Shown here: one piece after another, positions 33,364 through 41,560 of the stretch
Layout of the letters: each line of letters opens with the position of its first letter
How positions within the stretch are numbered: the first letter of the stretch is position 1
Source: Streptomyces goshikiensis
GTDB lineage: Bacteria; Actinomycetota; Actinomycetes; Streptomycetales; Streptomycetaceae
Reading direction: 5' to 3'
NCBI RefSeq assembly: GCF_014650555.1
Contig: NZ_BMVE01000014.1
Location: forward strand, 1-64,000
DNA: 64,000 nucleotides
Notes under the pieces: generated by a model
Told to the model about the DNA's origin: nothing
The model's input: only the letters and a program-made list of their open reading frames with translations
Databases searched by the model: none
Made by a program: the position numbers and the translations under genes

Positions 33364-34068
33364 TTGGCCCTTGCCGACCGCATCGTGGCTCTGCGCCGCG
33401 ACCCCCACTCCGATGAGGTCCTCGCCCGCGGAGGAGACCCTGAGGCCCACAGCATCCTGCAGCGAACGGGCTTCGTTCCCGTCGTACGCCTCCATGAGGC
33501 ATACCACCGCCTGCCCACCGGCCTCGACCGCGACGAAGAGATCCGCATGGCCACCCGCGCGGTCGCCCGCCTGCGCACGGTGCGCTACCACGTCGACTGC
33601 GACACAGACTTCGACACCGAGTCGACGGAACCGCACTACATGCCCCTTGGTGCCCAGGTCGCCAGCCTCGCCGCCGGCATCCGCGCATCCACCGCCACCG
33701 ACGACGTGGCCGAGATCCTCACCGAGCTGACCGCCACCCACGACGGCATCCTGGCCGCTCTCGGCGAAGTCCTCACCGCGAGCGCCGACTTCTATCAGGG
33801 CCTGGGCCGGCCCGCCGACATCTACGTCGCCACCCGGCTGCGCTCCCTCGCCGACGACTCCCTCGATCTGGTCCGCTCCAGCCTCCAGGCGACCCGTTCC
33901 GACCTGGCCGACCGGCACGATCTGCACCCGCTACGCCGTGAATGCGCGAACGAAGTGGAGCCCGACGAAAGCGAAGCGTCCGCGGTCTGCGCCTGCCCTC
34001 CCCCCAGCCCGGTGCCGACCGTCTCGTCCCCGCCCCCTGTCCCGTCCGCTGCCGCCCGCCGCCGCTGA
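33364..34068 (+). CDS. Hypothetical helical protein, TTG start
   Basis: 234 residues from TTG 33364. It starts MALADRIVALRRDPHSDEVL and FVPVVRLHEAYHRLPTGLDR; then EEIRMATRAVARLRTVRYHV, ILTELTATHDGILAALGEVL and TRLRSLADDSLDLVRSSLQA. Long helices resemble in style the small helical family at 11-14 kb. The Ser/Pro tail ends AAARRR. Function unknown. Confidence 0.6.
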   Translation: MALADRIVALRRDPHSDEVLARGGDPEAHSILQRTGFVPVVRLHEAYHRLPTGLDRDEEIRMATRAVARLRTVRYHVDCDTDFDTESTEPHYMPLGAQVASLAAGIRASTATDDVAEILTELTATHDGILAALGEVLTASADFYQGLGRPADIYVATRLRSLADDSLDLVRSSLQATRSDLADRHDLHPLRRECANEVEPDESEASAVCACPPPSPVPTVSSPPPVPSAAARRR

Positions 34069-34096
34069 CACATCCCGACACCTGCCCGAGGAACCC

Positions 34097-34846
34097 TTGC
34101 CCCACCACGACCCTGACGAGCTCGACTCCTACGCCGTCATCCTCACCCAGCTGCTGCCAGGCGCCTGGACCAGAGAGCTCCGCCAACACGACGTCCACGC
34201 CGACCAGCACGTCCTGACCTCGGGCGTCTGGGACATGAACCAGGTCGCCGAAGCCCTCGCCGCCCGCCCCCTGGAACACGACGTCATCCTGACCCGTGAC
34301 GACGGCCGCCGTCTGTTCCTCATGGACCACCCGCGCTACGAGGACGAGTTCCTTATCGCCGCCATGGCCCCCGTCGGCGTCCACGCCGAGGCCTTCCGCG
34401 CGGTCCGGGAACCGGACGGCATCACCATCCCCGGCGATCCCGAGCAGGCCGCCGAAGCCGTCATCACCGACCTTCTGCCCCGCTACGAGACCGCCCTCGC
34501 CCAGGTCAACGCCAACGCCGCCCGCCTCACCAGCACCGCCTCCCGGCCGGACACGCTGGTGATGACCTGGACCGAATCCGGCGACCTCTCCGTCAGCACC
34601 GACCACGGTGAGGCGGCCGAGATCCTGACCGGCAACGGGTTCGTCCCCGACACCGACCGGCACACCTACCTCCTCTCCGGCGACGACACCGCCCACCAGG
34701 CCCAGTGCGTACGGGCAGCCGGCACCGCCCTCGGGGTCATACACGTAGGCGTCACCCTGCAGAGCGCCCCGCACCGGTCCGCCCCGACCACCACCCGCGT
34801 CCCCGCGCCGCGCCCGCCCACGCCGAATACCCTGCGGTCCCGATGA
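34097..34846 (+). CDS. Hypothetical protein, tandem paralogue 1
   Basis: 249 residues from TTG 34097 behind GGAA. Core: ILTQLLPGAWTRELRQHDVH, TSGVWDMNQVAEALAARPLE, VILTRDDGRRLFLMDHPRYE, DEFLIAAMAPVG and EPDGITIPGDPEQAAEAVIT. It aligns along its length with the gene at 34978 (LPGAWTxxx; xWDMxxVAxAxA; ILTRxDGxRLxxxDxPR; EPDGITIPxDPxxAA). This pair arose by duplication. Ends TLRSR. Function unknown. Confidence 0.65.
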   Translation: MPHHDPDELDSYAVILTQLLPGAWTRELRQHDVHADQHVLTSGVWDMNQVAEALAARPLEHDVILTRDDGRRLFLMDHPRYEDEFLIAAMAPVGVHAEAFRAVREPDGITIPGDPEQAAEAVITDLLPRYETALAQVNANAARLTSTASRPDTLVMTWTESGDLSVSTDHGEAAEILTGNGFVPDTDRHTYLLSGDDTAHQAQCVRAAGTALGVIHVGVTLQSAPHRSAPTTTRVPAPRPPTPNTLRSR

Positions 34847-34950
34847 CGGACGACGGCGGTCCCGACTTCTTGACCGTCGACTACGTCGCGTTCGCCCGCG
34901 ACGTACCAATCCCCAGCCCCGCAGCACCTCCGCCCGCCCGCGGACGCTGA
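34843..34950 (+). CDS. Tiny ORF between tandem paralogues
   Basis: 35 residues (MTDDGGPDFLTVDYVAFARD...), in ATGA overlap with the preceding gene, ending PPPARGR. Coupling, an acidic start and the same Pro/Ala-Arg tail as its neighbours argue for translation despite its size. It may be a leader peptide or a remnant of a longer gene. Confidence 0.45.
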   Translation: MTDDGGPDFLTVDYVAFARDVPIPSPAAPPPARGR

Positions 34951-34977
34951 TCCCGCCGCGCTTCCCCGAAGAGCTTC

Positions 34978-35736
34978 ATGCCCACACGACTCCTCCGCGA
35001 TGACCTCGCTACCTGCGCAGAGGGCATCGCCGCCCGCCTCCCCGGTGCCTGGACCAGTGCCTACACCCGTCACCCCGACTACCACGCTCAGATCGCCACC
35101 ACATCGCAGCTGTGGGACATCGGAGCCGTCGGATACGCCGCGTCCAACTTCGTCCTCGGCCACCAGGCCATCCTCTCCCGCGCCGACGGGGCCCGACTCC
35201 TGGTCTTCGACCGCCCCCGCCACCCCGCCCAGTTCATGATCAGCCCACTGGAACCGGCCGCCCCCCAGGACTCCTTCCACCAGGTCGACGAACCCAACGG
35301 AATCACGGTCCCCCGCGACCCGATACGCGCCGCCGCCCAGGTCACACACCGGCTGCTGCCCGGCTACGAGCAAGCCCTGCGGCAGATCCGGCACAACACC
35401 GCCCACCCCCACCCGCGCCGGACCGCACCCGCCCTGATCACCGGGACCGTGAGCATGGCCTGGCATCCGGACGGCGTCGTCGGCGCCGTCACCGGAATAC
35501 GCGAAGCGACCATGGCCCTGTGCGACGCCGGTTTCCAGTACCACCCCTACCACCGGCAATTCCTACTGCCGGCGTCGTACGGCGACCTCGAACAGATCGC
35601 CCGGATCCAGGCAGCCTCACAGCGACTCGCCTCCATGGGCGTCGCCGTCGCCATCCGCCCAGCCCGGCCGGCCCCCACACCGGCAACGCTCCCGGCCGGC
35701 CCGCCCTCCCTCGCCGTGACAACGCCGGCCCGCTGA
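34978..35736 (+). CDS. Hypothetical protein, tandem paralogue 2
   Basis: 252 residues from ATG 34978. Core: IAARLPGAWTSAYTRHPDYH, TSQLWDIGAVGYAASNFVLG, AILSRADGARLLVFDRPRHP and EPNGITVPRDPIRAAAQVTH, all shared in order with the gene at 34097. Later ALCDAGFQYHPYHRQFLLPA is matched by the other copy's EILTGNGFVPDTDRHTYLLS. Pro/Ala tail ending TTPAR. Function unknown. Confidence 0.65.
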   Translation: MPTRLLRDDLATCAEGIAARLPGAWTSAYTRHPDYHAQIATTSQLWDIGAVGYAASNFVLGHQAILSRADGARLLVFDRPRHPAQFMISPLEPAAPQDSFHQVDEPNGITVPRDPIRAAAQVTHRLLPGYEQALRQIRHNTAHPHPRRTAPALITGTVSMAWHPDGVVGAVTGIREATMALCDAGFQYHPYHRQFLLPASYGDLEQIARIQAASQRLASMGVAVAIRPARPAPTPATLPAGPPSLAVTTPAR

Positions 35737-35766
35737 CCCACCCCCATCCACCGCGAGGAGTTCCTC

Positions 35767-36177
35767 ATGGGCAACCTGGCCGACGACTCCGGCACCGACG
35801 TCGAGATCTACCGCCGCGCCCTCACCCCCGACACGATTCACATCGTCACCCGCAGCGATGCGCCCGAGGAACTGCTGGCGCTCCTCGACAGCCTCGGGCT
35901 GGAGCGGAAGACCGAGACGACCGCAGGCCCGGTCTACGTCTGGCACGAGACCCCCGCAGGCCTGAGCGAGAAGGACCAGAATCTGCTGGCCACCCGTGCC
36001 GTCCTCCCCATGCTCATCGCCGACTACGACGTCAACGTCGACCCGGAGGTGTACGACGTGACCACGTGGGCGCAGGCGATGGCCGAACACCGCGCCCGCC
36101 ACGCCAAGACCCGCGAAGGCCGGGGGCCGGCCGTTGCTCCGCCGGGGCCGCTCGCCTCCCCTCCCCGAACCCGCTAA
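35767..36177 (+). CDS. Hypothetical protein
   Basis: 136 residues from ATG 35767 behind GAGGAG. Alpha/beta start: TDVEIYRRALTPDTIHIVTR, SDAPEELLALLDSLGLERKT, then GPVYVWHETPAGLSEKDQNL and LLATRAVLPMLIADYDVNVD. The tail ends SPPRTR. The strand-helix-strand-strand-helix order resembles a ferredoxin-like small domain. No family recognised. A hairpin follows its stop. Confidence 0.6.
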   Translation: MGNLADDSGTDVEIYRRALTPDTIHIVTRSDAPEELLALLDSLGLERKTETTAGPVYVWHETPAGLSEKDQNLLATRAVLPMLIADYDVNVDPEVYDVTTWAQAMAEHRARHAKTREGRGPAVAPPGPLASPPRTR

Positions 36178-36197
36178 GCCCTGTACCGCCGCACCGT

Positions 36198-36220
36198 CCC
36201 CGGCCCCTTTCGGGCCGGGG
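36198..36220 (+). terminator. Hairpin after 36177
   Basis: CCCCGGCCC, loop CTTTC, GGGCCGGGG: a perfect 9-bp stem 20 bases after the stop codon. Probably attenuates or terminates transcription before the next coupled gene group. Confidence 0.65.
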
Positions 36221-36248
36221 CGGCATCCCACCGACCCGGAGCATCACG

Positions 36249-36440
36249 ATCCCGCACAGCCCGCCGTCGATCTCTGCCACCCGACGCCCGCGCCTGGCCG
36301 TCTTCCTCCTGCGCCGCTACCTCCGCGCCGTAACCGCAGGCGGCGTGGACCGTCACCACCCGCTCGGCCCTGGCCCCTTCGGGGTCCGGGACGAGTCCCG
36401 GCGCAGAGACTGCGGCCCCGACCGTCCCGGAGGAGCATGA
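36249..36440 (+). CDS. Small basic protein, possible ATC start
   Basis: 63 residues, starting at ATC seven bases after GGAG; no ATG, GTG, TTG or CTG is equally placed. It reads PRLAVFLLRRYLRAVTAGGV and later FGVRDESRRRDCGPDR, and its stop is in ATGA overlap with the next gene. Its placement between a hairpin and a coupled gene suggests it is translated, but the start and the protein itself are weakly supported. Confidence 0.35.
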   Translation: MPHSPPSISATRRPRLAVFLLRRYLRAVTAGGVDRHHPLGPGPFGVRDESRRRDCGPDRPGGA

Positions 36441-36811
36441 CCGTCCCCGACCCCGACAACCTCACCCGTCACATCGCGCAGCAGATCACGTTGCTCAACG
36501 AGTACCTGGCCATCGCGCGGCCCCAGCAGGCCGCCCGAATTCTGGCCCGGGTCCTTGATCCCGAAGACGGCGTCTTCGGCGGTCTGACCGCCTTGATGGC
36601 CACCGGGTCCCGCTTCGCCCAGGACCGGGCGAGCGCCGGAGTTCTGCCGCCTGAGGCATGGCTCGCCCTCGGCCGGGCCGCGAACGAGCTGAACGACATC
36701 GGCCTCGACCTCGATGACCACGTGGAAGACCTCCACCGCCTCTCCCAGGCCCCGACGGCCGCCCCGGTTCCTCCGGTGGCCTCGGCACTCGTCGCAAGGA
36801 AGCACCGATGA
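36437..36811 (+). CDS. Small helical hypothetical protein
   Basis: 124 residues from ATG 36437 behind GGAGGA. Helical: LTRHIAQQITLLNEYLAIAR, QQAARILARVLDPEDGVFGG, AWLALGRAANELNDIGLDLD, DHVEDLHRL. Ends LVARKHR. It overlaps the next DUF317 gene by four bases (ATGA). Helix-only proteins directly before a DUF317 gene also occur at 7.7-8.1 kb, so the pair may act together. Confidence 0.6.
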   Translation: MTVPDPDNLTRHIAQQITLLNEYLAIARPQQAARILARVLDPEDGVFGGLTALMATGSRFAQDRASAGVLPPEAWLALGRAANELNDIGLDLDDHVEDLHRLSQAPTAAPVPPVASALVARKHR

Positions 36812-37602
36812 CCACGACTTGGACAAGCTGGGGTCCCACCGCGGACCAGCCGCAGCAGCACTACCTGGTCGAACCCCGCCACCTGGCCGACGGAGGCGAC
36901 CTGCGCCACGTCACCGAGTACCTGCGTGCCTGCGGCTGGCAGGACCTTTCCCGCACAGGCGGCCCGATGGTCTTCGACAGCCCCGACCGCCTGGTGCGGA
37001 TCGGATTCGACCCCACGGCGACGCCCGGCGGATGGACCGTCTCCGGCAAGGCCGCCGGCCAGCAGCCCGCCTGGAACGTCACGTTCACCATGGCCGTGCC
37101 GATCGAGGTCGTCGCCGGTTTCACCGACACACTCACCAAGCCCCGCTCCGCCCACGCGCCCAACGTATGGGCGCCTCTGGAGGAACACGGCTGGGAGACC
37201 TCCCGGGTGGAGGAGCACTTCACGGCGGTCGCCCCGGACGGCAACGCCTGGCTGCAGTACCACCAGAGCGCCCCTGGTCAGGCGCACTGGTGGGCTGGGG
37301 CGCGCACCGAGCACGGCCGAAGCTGGGACGCCGTCTTTACCCCCACCACGCCGATGCACCTCATTCAGGGGTTCTCGGCCGCCCTCGCCGACCCGACCCC
37401 GGTGATGCGCCCGCTCGGCCACGTGCCCGCGACGAAGTTCATCCGCACCACCTCCGTGTCCGTTCGCCCCTCCGAGCTCGGGCACTGGCAGCAGGCCCGC
37501 ATCACCGCCGCCCGCGCCGCCACCTGGGCTCGCAATTCCTGGACCGCCGCCCGCCCTCGCCGACAGACCCCGACGCCTGCCGGAGCCCGGACACGCCGCT
37601 GA
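36808..37602 (+). CDS. DUF317 domain protein
   Basis: 264 residues. The DUF317 halves are clear: HYLVEPRHLADGGDLRHVTE, SPDRLVRIGFDPTATPGGWT and VPIEVVAGFTDTLTKP in the first; APLEEHGWETSRVEEHFTAV, AHWWAGARTEHGRSWDAVFT and TPMHLIQGFSAALADPTPVM in the second. Basic tail ending GARTRR. It is ATGA-coupled to the helical gene upstream. Function of DUF317 is unknown. Confidence 0.75.
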   Translation: MTTTWTSWGPTADQPQQHYLVEPRHLADGGDLRHVTEYLRACGWQDLSRTGGPMVFDSPDRLVRIGFDPTATPGGWTVSGKAAGQQPAWNVTFTMAVPIEVVAGFTDTLTKPRSAHAPNVWAPLEEHGWETSRVEEHFTAVAPDGNAWLQYHQSAPGQAHWWAGARTEHGRSWDAVFTPTTPMHLIQGFSAALADPTPVMRPLGHVPATKFIRTTSVSVRPSELGHWQQARITAARAATWARNSWTAARPRRQTPTPAGARTRR

Positions 37603-37782
37603 CACTCACCCGCTGGTGTCGCATCGACCACAAGCAGCGTCTGGGCGAAGGCCGCCGTCACCGGCCCAAAGTGCGCCTCAGCACCACCGTCGCGGGTGCG
37701 CCCGCGCTCCCGAGCACCGCCTCGCCGGCCAGGCCCTCCCGGTAACCGACGGCCACGAACACCTCCATCCCCGAAGGCCTCC

Positions 37783-38370
37783 GTGACCAACCCCAACCCC
37801 CGTGCCACCCACGAGCTCCTGCTGCGGCAGCTCGCCCTCTACCTGCGCGAGGCTGAAGAGATCCTCGCGGCTTGGGACGCTTACTCCGACGAGCACACCG
37901 GCCCCGACGGCTGGCCCCACGACGAGCAGACCTACGGACTGCGCCAGTCGCAGCGCGACGGCGACACCTGGCGGTCCTTCAACCGGATCCGCACCGGCGC
38001 GAAGGCTCTGGTCGCCACCGCCGAGGTCCACCTCCAGGCACTCCCCAAGCGCAGCATCCACCCCCACTGGGCCTGGCAGATCTCCTGTCTCAACACCGCC
38101 CTGGGCCGGATCAGCGCTTTGCAGAGCGAGTGGCTCGACCGGCGCAGCACCGCGCCTGCGTCCGCACGGCCCGGGACCGGGGAATACGACGGGCCACTCG
38201 CCGAGCGGAACGCTGAAGCCTGGCACCACCTGAACGAGTGGGCCCTCCACGGCCAGGCCGTCCTGGATATCCATACGGCCGTGCAACATCACCGACCAGG
38301 CCTTACGAGCATCGCTCCCGCTCCCGCCCTCCCCGGCCCAGCCGCCCCGCCGTCCCCAGCCCGCCGGTGA
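37783..38370 (+). CDS. Hypothetical helical protein
   Basis: 195 residues from GTG 37783 behind GAAGG. Helices: TNPNPRATHELLLRQLALYL, REAEEILAAWDAYSDEHTG, YGLRQSQRDGDTWRSFNRIR, TGAKALVATAEVHLQALPKR, WAWQISCLNTALGRISALQS. Tail Pro/Ala-rich, ending PSPARR. It directly precedes the coupling-protein gene, a position often taken by adaptor or accessory factors. No family recognised. Confidence 0.55.
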   Translation: MTNPNPRATHELLLRQLALYLREAEEILAAWDAYSDEHTGPDGWPHDEQTYGLRQSQRDGDTWRSFNRIRTGAKALVATAEVHLQALPKRSIHPHWAWQISCLNTALGRISALQSEWLDRRSTAPASARPGTGEYDGPLAERNAEAWHHLNEWALHGQAVLDIHTAVQHHRPGLTSIAPAPALPGPAAPPSPARR

Positions 38371-38422
38371 CCACCCGCCCCCACTGAGCCGACGGCCCCC
38401 GCCTTCACCTGGAACCACCCTC

Positions 38423-38866
38423 TTGCCCTCCCCCTCCCCGAACTCCAACTCCGACGGCTACGACATAGCCTTCAAGGCCCTCCTCGGCGCCCTCGCCGTC
38501 GCCCTTCCCCTGTCCAACCTCGCCTGGCTCGGCGGCAACGCCACCGCGTGGGCCACCGGCGCCGACCCTTGGGCCCCCTATCAGCCGGCCGAGGCACTCC
38601 TCCACCCCGAACGCCTCTGGCCCGCGGCAGGAGAAACGTCCCTGCTGTTCGGGGCCCGGATCGTCCCCGCCGCGCTGCTCCTGATCCTCACACTGTGCGG
38701 GTACCTATGGTGGTCCCGCCGCCAAGGCGCGGGCGGCAAGAAGAAACCCATTGCCGGGATGGCCAAGCAGAAGGACATCGAGCCTCTGCTCGCCAAGGCC
38801 GTCACGGTGAAGGCCCGTTCCCTGCGGCCCAGCCTGCGGGGGTCCAAATTATGTGGAACCGCGTGA
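38423..38866 (+). CDS. Coupling protein N-terminal part (frame 1 of a split gene)
   Basis: From TTG 38423: two membrane helices (FKALLGALAVALPLSNLAWL; IVPAALLLILTLCGYLWWSR) and the cytoplasmic KKKPIAGMAKQKDIEPLLAK, VTVKARSLRPSL. That is the beginning of actinomycete TraD/VirD4-type coupling proteins. The frame stops at 38866, while the ATPase part continues in another frame from about 38853. A one-base change between about 38838 and 38855 would join them. The two halves are annotated separately because a genuine split cannot be excluded. Confidence 0.7.
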   Translation: MPSPSPNSNSDGYDIAFKALLGALAVALPLSNLAWLGGNATAWATGADPWAPYQPAEALLHPERLWPAAGETSLLFGARIVPAALLLILTLCGYLWWSRRQGAGGKKKPIAGMAKQKDIEPLLAKAVTVKARSLRPSLRGSKLCGTA

Positions 38867-40217
38867 CACCGGAGTCCTCCTCGGCAACTTGCAGGGCAGT
38901 CGTCACGAAGTCCGAATGGGGTTCGAGGACGTAGCGGTCGCCATCATGGCCCCCCGGTCGGGCAAGACCACTTGCCTGGCCATCCCCGCAATCCTTGCTG
39001 CCCCCGGCCCCGTACTCATCACCTCGAACAAGGCCGCCGGAGATGCCTACACCGCGAGCGTCGATGCTCGCGGAAAGGTAGGCCGGGCCTGGAGCATGGA
39101 TCCGCAGCAGATCGCCCACGCAGCGCGCGAGATGTGGTGGAACCCCCTCGCCTCCGCCAAGTCCCTTGACGGGGCTGGTCGGTTGGCCGGGCACTTCCTG
39201 GCCGCGAGCGTGGATGCCTCCCAGCAGGGTGACTTCTGGTCGAAGGCCGGATCCAATGTTCTGAGCCAGCTCTTCTTGGCTGCTGCCCTGGACGAGCGGC
39301 CCATCACCGACGTCATGCAGTGGCTGGCGTTCCCGGCAGATCGCAGGCCCCTGGACATCCTCCGCGATCACGGATATTCGGCCGTCGCCGCCCAGCTCAA
39401 GGGCACCGTCGAAGGGCCGCCAGAAACCCGCGATGGCATCTACGAAACCGCTCGGCAGTACGCGTCGGCCCTGCTGAATTCGGAGATCGCCGCGTGGGTC
39501 ACCCCACAGGAGGGGATCGCCGAGTTCAAGCCCGCCGACTTCGTGACCAGCCAGGACACCCTGTACCTCCTATCGAAGGACGGGGGTGGCGGAGCCAGTG
39601 CGCTCATCGCGGCGTGCGCGGACTCGGTGATGCGGGCCGCGACCGCCCAGGCCGAGCGGGCCGGCGGACGGCTGGACCCACCCATGCTCGCGATCCTCGA
39701 CGAGGCCGCCAACGTGTGCAAGATCAGCGACCTCCCGGATTTGTACTCCCACCTCGGCTCCCGCGGGATCATCCCGATCACCATCCTGCAGTCCTACCGC
39801 CAGGGCCAGAAGGTCTGGGGTGACGCGGGCATGGACGCCATGTGGTCCGCCAGCACCGTGAAGGTGATCGGATCCGGAATCGACGACCCCGACTTCGCCG
39901 ACAAGCTGAGCAGGCTCATCGGAGACCACGACGTGGAGACGAAGTCCACCTCGGTCTCGGACAGTGGAAAGTCCACCAGCATCAGCATGCGGCAGGAACG
40001 GATCCTGCCCGCCGACGCGATCCGCGCACTCCCCAAGGGCACCGCGCTCTGCTTCGCCACCGGCATGCGGGCCGCCATGCTCGACCTGCGGCCATGGTAC
40101 CTGGAGCCGGGCGCCAGCGAACTCGGCACCGCCTCCAAGGCCGCGTCGGACGCGATCACCGCGCGCGCCGTCGCCAAGGCCGCTGCCATGCAGGCCGACT
40201 TCAAGAAGGCCGCATGA
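38853..40217 (+). CDS. VirD4/TraD-type coupling ATPase (main part)
   Basis: 454 residues in a frame shifted relative to the membrane part. It starts EPRDTGVLLGN, then FEDVAVAIMAPRSGKTTCLA with Walker A (MAPRSGKTT, 32-40) and AIPAILAAPGPVLITSNKAA. Walker B is MLAILDEAANVCKISDLPDL, with ITILQSYRQGQKVWG as the arginine-finger region and ILPADAIRALPKGTALCF near the end. Couples DNA substrate to the secretion channel, working with the VirB4 and SCO6880-like proteins at 21-25 kb. Without the membrane part in frame it would be soluble. Its stop overlaps the next ATG. Confidence 0.85.
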   Translation: MEPRDTGVLLGNLQGSRHEVRMGFEDVAVAIMAPRSGKTTCLAIPAILAAPGPVLITSNKAAGDAYTASVDARGKVGRAWSMDPQQIAHAAREMWWNPLASAKSLDGAGRLAGHFLAASVDASQQGDFWSKAGSNVLSQLFLAAALDERPITDVMQWLAFPADRRPLDILRDHGYSAVAAQLKGTVEGPPETRDGIYETARQYASALLNSEIAAWVTPQEGIAEFKPADFVTSQDTLYLLSKDGGGGASALIAACADSVMRAATAQAERAGGRLDPPMLAILDEAANVCKISDLPDLYSHLGSRGIIPITILQSYRQGQKVWGDAGMDAMWSASTVKVIGSGIDDPDFADKLSRLIGDHDVETKSTSVSDSGKSTSISMRQERILPADAIRALPKGTALCFATGMRAAMLDLRPWYLEPGASELGTASKAASDAITARAVAKAAAMQADFKKAA

Positions 40218-40675
40218 CGCTACACCTGATACCCGTCCGGTCTCGGGTGGCGAAGGACTTCGTCCGCACCTGGCACCGCCACCACCGGCCGCCGGCCGGG
40301 ATGGTTTTCGCCGTCGGGGCGGCCGACGAGGCCGGGGTCCTGCGAGCGGTCGCCACCGTCGGCCGGCCCGTGGCCCGAGCCTGGGACGACGGCTCGACCC
40401 TTGAGGTCACCCGTACCGCCTCCGACGGCACACGCAACGCCAACTCTCCTCTGTACGGGGCTTCGTGGAGGGCGGCGAAGGCGCTCGGGTACCGGCGTCT
40501 GATCACGTACACGCAGGACGGCGAGACAGGCGCCTCCTTGCGCGGAGCCGGGTGGCGCGTCATCGCGCACCGGCCGCCCAGGCGCGGCTGGCATACAGCT
40601 TCCCGGCCCCGCGCTCCCCAGGGCACCGATCACATTGCCCGCACCGTCTGGGAAGCGCCCCTCATCACCGATTAG
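40214..40675 (+). CDS. XF1762 family protein
   Basis: 153 residues, ATGA-coupled to the coupling ATPase. It matches the XF1762 pattern: LHLIPVRSRVAKDFVRTWHR with HRHHRPPAGMVFAVGA, VATVGRPVARAWDDGSTLEV, RTASDGTRNANSPLYGASWR, AAKALGYRRLITYTQDGETG and ASLRGAGWR. The fold is GNAT-like. Found on phages and plasmids; function unknown. Length is normal. Confidence 0.8.
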   Translation: MTLHLIPVRSRVAKDFVRTWHRHHRPPAGMVFAVGAADEAGVLRAVATVGRPVARAWDDGSTLEVTRTASDGTRNANSPLYGASWRAAKALGYRRLITYTQDGETGASLRGAGWRVIAHRPPRRGWHTASRPRAPQGTDHIARTVWEAPLITD

Positions 40676-40832
40676 TCCAAGGACGGTGCGGTCGTCAAGC
40701 CCGCGCCCCAGCAGCACGACCACGGACCCGCCGCGTAAGAACCTACGGGTCGCCCCGCCTGGCCGGCGCTACCCAGACGGTGCAGGCGACGCGGGTTCGC
40801 TCATAGCTCCGGAGGAGACCATCGCTGCAACT

Positions 40833-41336
40833 ATGCCTCTGATCCCGCTCGACACCGAGACCGCACGCGGGGTCGAACTCCTGGCATGCGCATGGGGCGT
40901 CAGCCCGGCCGAGGCAATCCGGCGCCTACTCGCCGATCTTGTCTCCGAACAGACCCCCGGCCCAAGCCCCCGCGATCGACCCGTACCCGTATATGCCGTG
41001 TACGCCAGGACATGCATCGATGCCGAGTTCCACCCCGCGTCCGGCGCCGTCGCCACCACCTCAGGCCCAGGCCGGGGCTTCTACAGGACGCCCAGCGGCG
41101 CCTCCGCGGCCGTCATTCAGGCACTCCATCCCATGGTCAAGCCGAATCGGACCGGCTGGCAGTTCTGGCACGTGGTCCAGACCAATGCGCCCTGGCCAGT
41201 CTCCGCGGTTCCACAGCGGGTCCAGTCACAGCGTCAGCGCCCATCGCACCGCCATCGGACTTGGCGTCTCGTAACTCTCAACGTCGATAGCGGATCCCTT
41301 CAGCACTTGGTCCCGCCCCCCGTTTCGCCCCACTAG
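40833..41336 (+). CDS. Hypothetical protein with RHH-like start
   Basis: 167 residues from ATG 40833; ATC 40821 sits closer to GGAGGAG. The start PLIPLDTETARGVELLACAW, GVSPAEAIRRLLADLV resembles a ribbon-helix-helix DNA-binding domain. The next part (VYAVYARTCIDAEFHPASGA, RGFYRTPSGASAAVIQALHP, NRTGWQFWHVVQTNAP) is a beta-rich unit of a kind seen in small Streptomyces proteins. Tail PPPVSPH. Could bind DNA at the element; inferred. Confidence 0.55.
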   Translation: MPLIPLDTETARGVELLACAWGVSPAEAIRRLLADLVSEQTPGPSPRDRPVPVYAVYARTCIDAEFHPASGAVATTSGPGRGFYRTPSGASAAVIQALHPMVKPNRTGWQFWHVVQTNAPWPVSAVPQRVQSQRQRPSHRHRTWRLVTLNVDSGSLQHLVPPPVSPH

Positions 41337-41347
41337 GAAGGTCCGCC

Positions 41348-41560
41348 TTGGCCCACCCCACACCTCTCGACTGCGCCAAAGAGTTCGGGGCTACTTCCCG
41401 CTCCCTCGAACAGCACCACGCCCGCCATTACATCGCCAGCGGCATCGAACTCCACAGCGACCTGGTGGAACGCCAGACCGGGCAGCCCTCCACCCCCCGC
41501 AGTCGCTTCGCCGGCCCTCGCATCCGCTTCCAGCACCGTATGCACGAGGTGATGCCGTGA
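41348..41560 (+). CDS. Small hypothetical protein, TTG start
   Basis: 70 residues from TTG 41348 behind AAGG. It reads AHPTPLDCAKEFGATSRSLE, QHHARHYIASGIELHSDLVE, then a basic end RIRFQHRMHEVMP. GTGA overlap with the DUF317 gene after it. No family recognised. Confidence 0.5.
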   Translation: MAHPTPLDCAKEFGATSRSLEQHHARHYIASGIELHSDLVERQTGQPSTPRSRFAGPRIRFQHRMHEVMP

